Source: Clostridiales bacterium
GTDB taxonomy: Bacteria > Bacillota > Desulfotomaculia > Desulfotomaculales > VENG01
DNA: 55,541 bases
Direction: 5' to 3'
Assembly (NCBI GenBank): GCA_016278505.1
Contig: JADQBQ010000022.1
Span: 1-55,541, forward strand
Shown: positions 51,388-55,541 of the stretch, piece by piece
Position numbering within the stretch: the stretch's first letter is position 1
How the letters are laid out: every line of letters begins with the position of its first letter
Notes under the pieces: model-generated
Databases searched by the model: none
What the model was told of the DNA's origin: nothing
The model's input: the letters and a program-made list of their open reading frames with translations, nothing else
Program-made: the position numbers and the translations under genes

Positions 51388-53493
51388 TTACTTAGGCATT
51401 TTAATTATGGCCTTAAATAAATCCCCGTCTATTTCTATACTGAAGCTTCCTTTTTGAATTTCAACCAGACTTTTAGCTATGGATAATCCTAAGCCACTTC
51501 CCTGGCTGCTTCTGGATTCATCTCCCCTTTTAAAACGCTCCATCAGTTCCTCAGTAGAAATGTTAAGCTCGTAAGCGGAAATATTTTTGATTACCAGTTG
51601 AACTTCTCTGCCTAAATCTTCAATATCAATATATACCCTGGAGCCCTGCAAAGCATATTTAAAGGTATTGGACAAAAGATTTTCAATGGCTCTCCATAAC
51701 AGCTTCCCATCAGCAGTTAGAAGTACTCTCTCTTGAGGATAATTAACCTTAAAGTCCAGTTCCCGCTCTTGAATCTTATCATCTACTTCTCCTAAGCCCT
51801 GGGTTATCAAAGATACAATATCTATCTCTTCATAGTTTACGGGAATATTGCCACTGGAAGCCTTGGATGCTTCAAATAAGTCGTCGGTCAATACTTTTAG
51901 CCTCTGGGATTTTTGATCGATAACATTAAGGAATTCCTCCGCCTTGTGAGGGTCATCCTCCTTTCTTAATAAATCAACGTAGGTTATGATCGAGGTCAAT
52001 GGTGTCCGGATATCATGGGATACATTGGTGATTAATTCAGTTTTTAACCGTTCACTTTTCAGCTCATTGGCAACGGCTTTATTAAGGCCCTCTGTTATAG
52101 CATTGATATCGGCAGCCAGTTTGGCAAATTCGCCATTGCCGGTTATCTCTATTTTATGGTGGAGGTCTCCTCCCTTGACTTTTACTACCCCCTCGGTTAT
52201 TGCCTTGTATTCTTTGACCTTTTTAAACGCCAGCCAGATAGCTACTCCGATAGTTATGGGAAACATGAAAAAGGTCATGGCAACAATGGCCGGATAGCCA
52301 ATAACTATCAAAACAACCTTTACTGCAATACTACCGCTATTATAAATATCTTTAACAAAGGTAAAAAATTTCTGAAAAATGAGATAGGTTAGTGAATGCT
52401 TAATAAGGGTTCCGTTTTTGATGTGCTTAACTAAAGACAGCACTAATATTAAACCCAATGTACCAATTACCATAGTAATGGGTAAAACAGTTTGATATAA
52501 TTTGTCCTCAAAAAAGAGGCGATCCATTAAAAAGAGATCCATGGCTCCAAACCAAGCTAATATTAAAGCTATACAGAATACAATATTGAAATCATTATAG
52601 AGCCGGTCCACAAAGTTTAACTGAACCTCTTTAGCACCAAAGGACTTCCTGCCTATAATTATTAGGAGATAGATAAAGGCTATGATTAATCCCGCTGTAA
52701 AACCCAGCATTAAATTGATGCTATCTGTAATATATACCTTATTTTTCTCCCACTGGGCAATCCTGGGGTTTAAAAACTCCTCCGTAAAGGCGATATATAT
52801 AGCATCATTTTGATATAAATCTAATCTCTCAATACTATCTCTAATAATCCGGTAATAATTACTATTTTCCTTAACCTCTGCCGGAAAGAGCGTTTCCTCG
52901 GTTTTATCAAATATGAAATAGGCAGGATACGCCTTAAAGGCATCTTTAGCGGTGTCAGGAGTATTGGTGAATACGTTTTCACCATCACTGGCGAAATACA
53001 GAATACCTTGGGATTCCTCTAAGTTTCTTAAGGCAGCATTATATTGTTTGAGATCTTCAGCAATTAACTTTTCTTCTATCCGGGCGATTTTATCTGCATA
53101 GACTTCCTCGAATTTCTTATAGTTTTCCTCCTCGGGTAATCCGGGAAAATAGTACTTATTATAATTCTCCTCATCATCCTTAAATTCCCAAAACAAATTT
53201 TCTTTGGCGTTATTAATCTCTTCCTGGGTAATTGTTGCGCCTTTTTGGATATTTTCCTCACTCTTATAATCTTCTATTAAAGCTGTCAAGGTACTGACTA
53301 CTTCCCGGCTCTCCCCCATATATTGATGGCTGGCAAAATAGTTTTTTTCAAAAGCGACTTCAAAATCCCCTTGATGGAAAGCGACAATATTAATGAACGT
53401 TGTCAGTGCACCGGTAAAACAGGCTATGGTAATAATAAAAACTAATATTTTAGTTAGCATTGCATGGCTAAAATTTTTCCACTTTATATCCAA
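51388..53493 (-). CDS. Sensor histidine kinase
   Basis: 701 residues. First membrane helix about 12-34, a large extracytoplasmic region (about 35-255) rich in Glu/Lys/Asn, then several further helices (about 258-280, 300-320, 335-360, 385-420), a HAMP-like linker (FKKVKEYKAITEGVVKVKGG), the DHp motif VSHDIRTPLTSI with its phospho-acceptor His, and a HATPase domain with NLLSNTFKYA and GSGLGLSIAKS. The multi-helix middle resembles Firmicute kinases that sense membrane-active agents, but no specific family is clear. Overlaps the upstream regulator gene by 26 bp. Confidence 0.9.
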   Translation of the reverse strand: MDIKWKNFSHAMLTKILVFIITIACFTGALTTFINIVAFHQGDFEVAFEKNYFASHQYMGESREVVSTLTALIEDYKSEENIQKGATITQEEINNAKENLFWEFKDDEENYNKYYFPGLPEEENYKKFEEVYADKIARIEEKLIAEDLKQYNAALRNLEESQGILYFASDGENVFTNTPDTAKDAFKAYPAYFIFDKTEETLFPAEVKENSNYYRIIRDSIERLDLYQNDAIYIAFTEEFLNPRIAQWEKNKVYITDSINLMLGFTAGLIIAFIYLLIIIGRKSFGAKEVQLNFVDRLYNDFNIVFCIALILAWFGAMDLFLMDRLFFEDKLYQTVLPITMVIGTLGLILVLSLVKHIKNGTLIKHSLTYLIFQKFFTFVKDIYNSGSIAVKVVLIVIGYPAIVAMTFFMFPITIGVAIWLAFKKVKEYKAITEGVVKVKGGDLHHKIEITGNGEFAKLAADINAITEGLNKAVANELKSERLKTELITNVSHDIRTPLTSIITYVDLLRKEDDPHKAEEFLNVIDQKSQRLKVLTDDLFEASKASSGNIPVNYEEIDIVSLITQGLGEVDDKIQERELDFKVNYPQERVLLTADGKLLWRAIENLLSNTFKYALQGSRVYIDIEDLGREVQLVIKNISAYELNISTEELMERFKRGDESRSSQGSGLGLSIAKSLVEIQKGSFSIEIDGDLFKAIIKMPK

Positions 53494-54154
53494 TACCCCA
53501 CACCACCTTTAAATATTTTGGCTCTTTAGAATTTATCTCGATCTTTTCTCTTATTTTCCTGATGTGAACTGCTACTGTGTTTTCCGGATTAAAAGCAGTT
53601 TCCTGCCATACCCGTTCATATATTTCATGTATGGAAAATACTCTGCCTGCGTTGGCTGTCAGAAGCTTCAAAATCTTATATTGCACCGGAGTAAGTTTAA
53701 CCTCTTCTCCGTCGATAGTTACAATCTTACTCTCATCATCTATGACAAGTCCCCCCGTTTTATATACATTGCTTTTTGTTTCCAGGCTGCCTAATGTTGT
53801 ATACCTTCTCATTTGGGACTTAACCCTGGCAATTAACTCTAAGTGATTAAAGGGCTTGGTAACATAATCGTCTGCTCCCATGTTCAACCCCATTATTTTG
53901 TCAGTATCCTCAGATTTTGCCGAGAGCATGATGACCGGTATATTGTTCTTTTCTCTTAGCTTCATGGTAGCTCTTAAGCCATCCATTTGCGGCATCATAA
54001 TATCCATAATAATGAGATGTATTTCATTTTCTTCTACTATTTCCAACGCTTCTATTCCATTAGAAACTTTGTATACTTTATAGCCTTCGTTGCTTAAATA
54101 AATTGTTATCGCATCTAATATTTCCTTATCATCATCACAGACTAGTATATTCAA
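53468..54154 (-). CDS. OmpR/PhoB-family response regulator
   Basis: 228 residues: receiver with acidic pocket DDD7-9, Asp51 (IIMDIMMPQMDG) and Lys100 (DYVTKPF), then a winged helix (about 130-225) with VKLTPVQYKILKLL and the transactivation and recognition parts ENTVAVHIRKIREKI. Closest in style to VanR-type Firmicute regulators. It precedes its kinase on the same strand with overlap. Two direct repeats upstream (54234-54267) are candidates for autoregulatory binding sites. Confidence 0.92.
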   Translation of the reverse strand: MNILVCDDDKEILDAITIYLSNEGYKVYKVSNGIEALEIVEENEIHLIIMDIMMPQMDGLRATMKLREKNNIPVIMLSAKSEDTDKIMGLNMGADDYVTKPFNHLELIARVKSQMRRYTTLGSLETKSNVYKTGGLVIDDESKIVTIDGEEVKLTPVQYKILKLLTANAGRVFSIHEIYERVWQETAFNPENTVAVHIRKIREKIEINSKEPKYLKVVWGIGYKVEKF

Positions 54155-54233
54155 GACGAATCACCCCAGCATATAGATTTATACAAATTATACCACACCC
54201 TTTATTGTTTACTTCATGCTGATGCTATCAACT

Positions 54234-54273
54234 AAATCTTAAGATATACTCGACATAAATCTTAAGAACTTCT
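54234..54273. promoter_or_regulatory. Direct repeats AAATCTTAAGA, candidate response-regulator sites
   Basis: Two identical 11-mers at 54234-54244 and 54257-54267, start to start 23 bp, i.e. about two helical turns, followed by a related half site CTTCTTAA. They lie about 80-110 bp upstream of the regulator start. OmpR-family proteins bind such tandem repeats. Confidence 0.6.
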
Positions 54274-54281
54274 TAAAATTA

Positions 54282-54335
54282 AAAAACTGAGCTCGGAACC
54301 CCCCGATATATCCCGGGGGTTTCGAGCTCAGTTTT
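54282..54335. terminator. Large palindrome between divergent genes
   Basis: Outer arms AAAAACTGAGCTCG/CGAGCTCAGTTTTT (14 bp) and inner AACCCCC/GGGGGTT. Terminator-like on the plus strand (T-run) yet located upstream of both flanking genes, so it may end an unseen short transcript or insulate the two promoters. Confidence 0.65.
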
Positions 54336-54470
54336 TCTAAAGGCTATTTCTCACACCAACCGGATCATTGGTTCCGGGTCAGCCCCGGGAAAGGTTTGAC
54401 ACACCCTTCTTTTTAACATATAATTACATTAACTAATTTAGCTATTATAGCTATTATTGGAGGGGTGTTG

Positions 54471-55211
54471 ATGAAAGTCAACTCAACGGAACTACAGAAC
54501 AATTTCGGTAAATACCTGATGCTTGCGGCACAAGAAGAGATCATAATTACAAGAAACGGTATGGAAATAGCAAAACTGTCGGCCATCAGAGATGCAGTTT
54601 CAGACTGCGGCACGGTGTCTGGAATGGTAATGGAAAAGGTGGAAGCGTATAGTTTTTACGGCGGCAGAAAGGCATCCTATGAGGAGTTTCTGAAGCTGAC
54701 CGAAGATACCGAGGAAAGATACGAATATATAGATGGTGAAATATACCTGCTGGCTTCACCTAAAACAGCGCACCAGATAGCTTTAACCGAACTGTTTGTG
54801 ATTTTTTACAACTGGTTTCAGGGTAAAGAATGCATCCCCATGGTTGCCCCTTATGATATCACACTCAAGAGAAACCCGGAGGATATAAATGTTGTCCAGC
54901 CCGATATCATGGTCATCTGCGACCTTGAGGAAAAGCTGGATAAAAATGACTATTATCAGGGTGTCCCAGCTCTTGTGGTGGAGATTTTATCGGAGGGCAC
55001 GCGGAGCAAGGATTTGATCAAAAAGCTCGACCTTTACATGTCATGCGGCGTCAGGGAATATTGGATTGTCAACCCGATAAACAAGGAAGTTACCGTTCAT
55101 CTTTTTGCGGACAACGATATCAGCAACAATATCACTTTCAAAAAAGACGAAATCGCCCGATCCTGCATTTTTGAAGGACTGTCCGCGGAGCTTGACGGAA
55201 TCTTTAAGTAA
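54471..55211 (+). CDS. Phd/YefM antitoxin domain fused to Uma2-family endonuclease-like domain
   Basis: About 246 residues from ATG 54471 (GGAGGGG upstream). Residues 1-45 match the start of Phd/YefM antitoxins (NSTELQNNFGKYLMLAAQEE, ITRNGMEIAKL), a DNA- and toxin-binding module. From about 68 a Uma2/DUF820 domain begins (SYEEFLKLTEDTEERYEYID), with the PD-(D/E)XK-type residues Asp145 (VQPDIMV), Glu171 (VVEILS) and Lys180/184, and GVREYWIVNP. Uma2 proteins are widespread predicted nucleases without an agreed function; a fused antitoxin-type domain suggests targeting or self-control (inference). No separate toxin gene is adjacent. It is divergent from the two-component operon. Confidence 0.82.
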   Translation: MKVNSTELQNNFGKYLMLAAQEEIIITRNGMEIAKLSAIRDAVSDCGTVSGMVMEKVEAYSFYGGRKASYEEFLKLTEDTEERYEYIDGEIYLLASPKTAHQIALTELFVIFYNWFQGKECIPMVAPYDITLKRNPEDINVVQPDIMVICDLEEKLDKNDYYQGVPALVVEILSEGTRSKDLIKKLDLYMSCGVREYWIVNPINKEVTVHLFADNDISNNITFKKDEIARSCIFEGLSAELDGIFK

Positions 55212-55541
55212 GATAAAACGGAGCGTAGGGGTCAGGCTTGAATAATTCACTAACCAAATAAGTATTATTGAATTTGCCAGTAAAAATAAGAATCCATAAG
55301 ATATCCGGCATACGAAAGGAGATAGTCTACTGACAAAAGGCATTGCAGTGTAACAAATACATTGTTGGCATAAGAGTTAAAATTACTGTTAACAATGATA
55401 TCGAAAATAAAGTGAGGTGTAAGTAAGGGAACAGATTCATTTAGGAAATTGTCTGGAGCTTTGAGGAGGAATAAGTGAATAATTCAGTCGAGTAGAAACA
55501 GGCCTTTCCCAGCTTATCCACCAGTTTAGGTGCTGCCTATC
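55212..55541. other. Gene-poor window end
   Basis: No complete gene. Near 55470 GAGGAGG precedes GTG 55474, which reads MNNSVE and then meets an in-frame TAG; the same frame stays open to the window edge (KQAFPSLSTSLGAAY). It could be the damaged start of a gene that continues outside the window. Confidence 0.4.

Noticed and set aside
55474-55541. Recoded TAG in a gene at the right edge
   Set aside because: Only 15 codons follow the TAG before the window ends; a damaged gene or chance frame is more likely, and no recoding signal is seen.

Overview
The window reads as a chromosomal segment of a low-to-mid GC Gram-positive anaerobe of the class Clostridia, probably a Desulfotomaculum/Peptococcaceae-type spore former. 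The reasons are S-layer-homology (SLH) proteins, a TRAP transporter with a DctSR-like two-component system, an FmdE-family protein, a DUF362 ferredoxin-like protein, a MrfA-type helicase, strong Shine-Dalgarno sites with frequent GTG/TTG starts, and many short intergenic repeats. This placement is inference from gene content; no rRNA is present to confirm it.

Layout. 1-7.7 kb: an AT-rich surface-polysaccharide operon on the minus strand (two GT2 glycosyltransferases, a polytopic membrane protein, a CDP-alcohol phosphotransferase, a Wzx-type flippase, a TarI/IspD-like cytidylyltransferase), interrupted by a decayed IS3 element that cut a PHP-domain gene. 7.9-9.8 kb: a HEPN/MNT toxin-antitoxin pair with a third small gene, divergent from a tyrosine recombinase. 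9.9-18.9 kb: a geranylgeranyl-reductase-like flavoprotein, two SLH proteins, and an operon (DUF1616, CPBP protease, poly-threonine membrane peptide) that starts with a cyclic-di-GMP-I (GEMM) riboswitch. 18.9-25.7 kb: a TRAP transporter (dctP, dctQ, dctM), a second DctP-like lipoprotein, and a DctR/DctS-like regulator pair. 25.7-26.5 kb: an orphan promoter-RNA-terminator unit of about 100 nt.

26.5-48 kb: metabolic and envelope genes (OYE-type enoate reductase, SIMPL protein, DUF362 protein, NUDIX hydrolase, malic enzyme with ACT domain, FmdE, nitrilase, phosphodiester glycosidase, CorC-like protein, deacetylase-DUF4015 fusion, MrfA-like helicase). Almost every wide intergenic space is filled with a dispersed element built from a roughly 10-bp-periodic motif (GACAGGATTACAGGAT or GACGGGATTAACGGGAT) in converging inverted clusters; four copies can be aligned end to end. 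Between two such clusters lies a 97-nt tRNA with the fold of a selenocysteine tRNA (8-bp acceptor, long variable arm, short D loop) but a cysteine anticodon GCA and discriminator U. This is the most unusual object seen.

48-55.5 kb: a PD-(D/E)XK-like protein, a run of broken genes (SDR, methyltransferase and other fragments), an OmpR-type two-component system with likely autoregulatory sites, and a Phd-Uma2 fusion protein.
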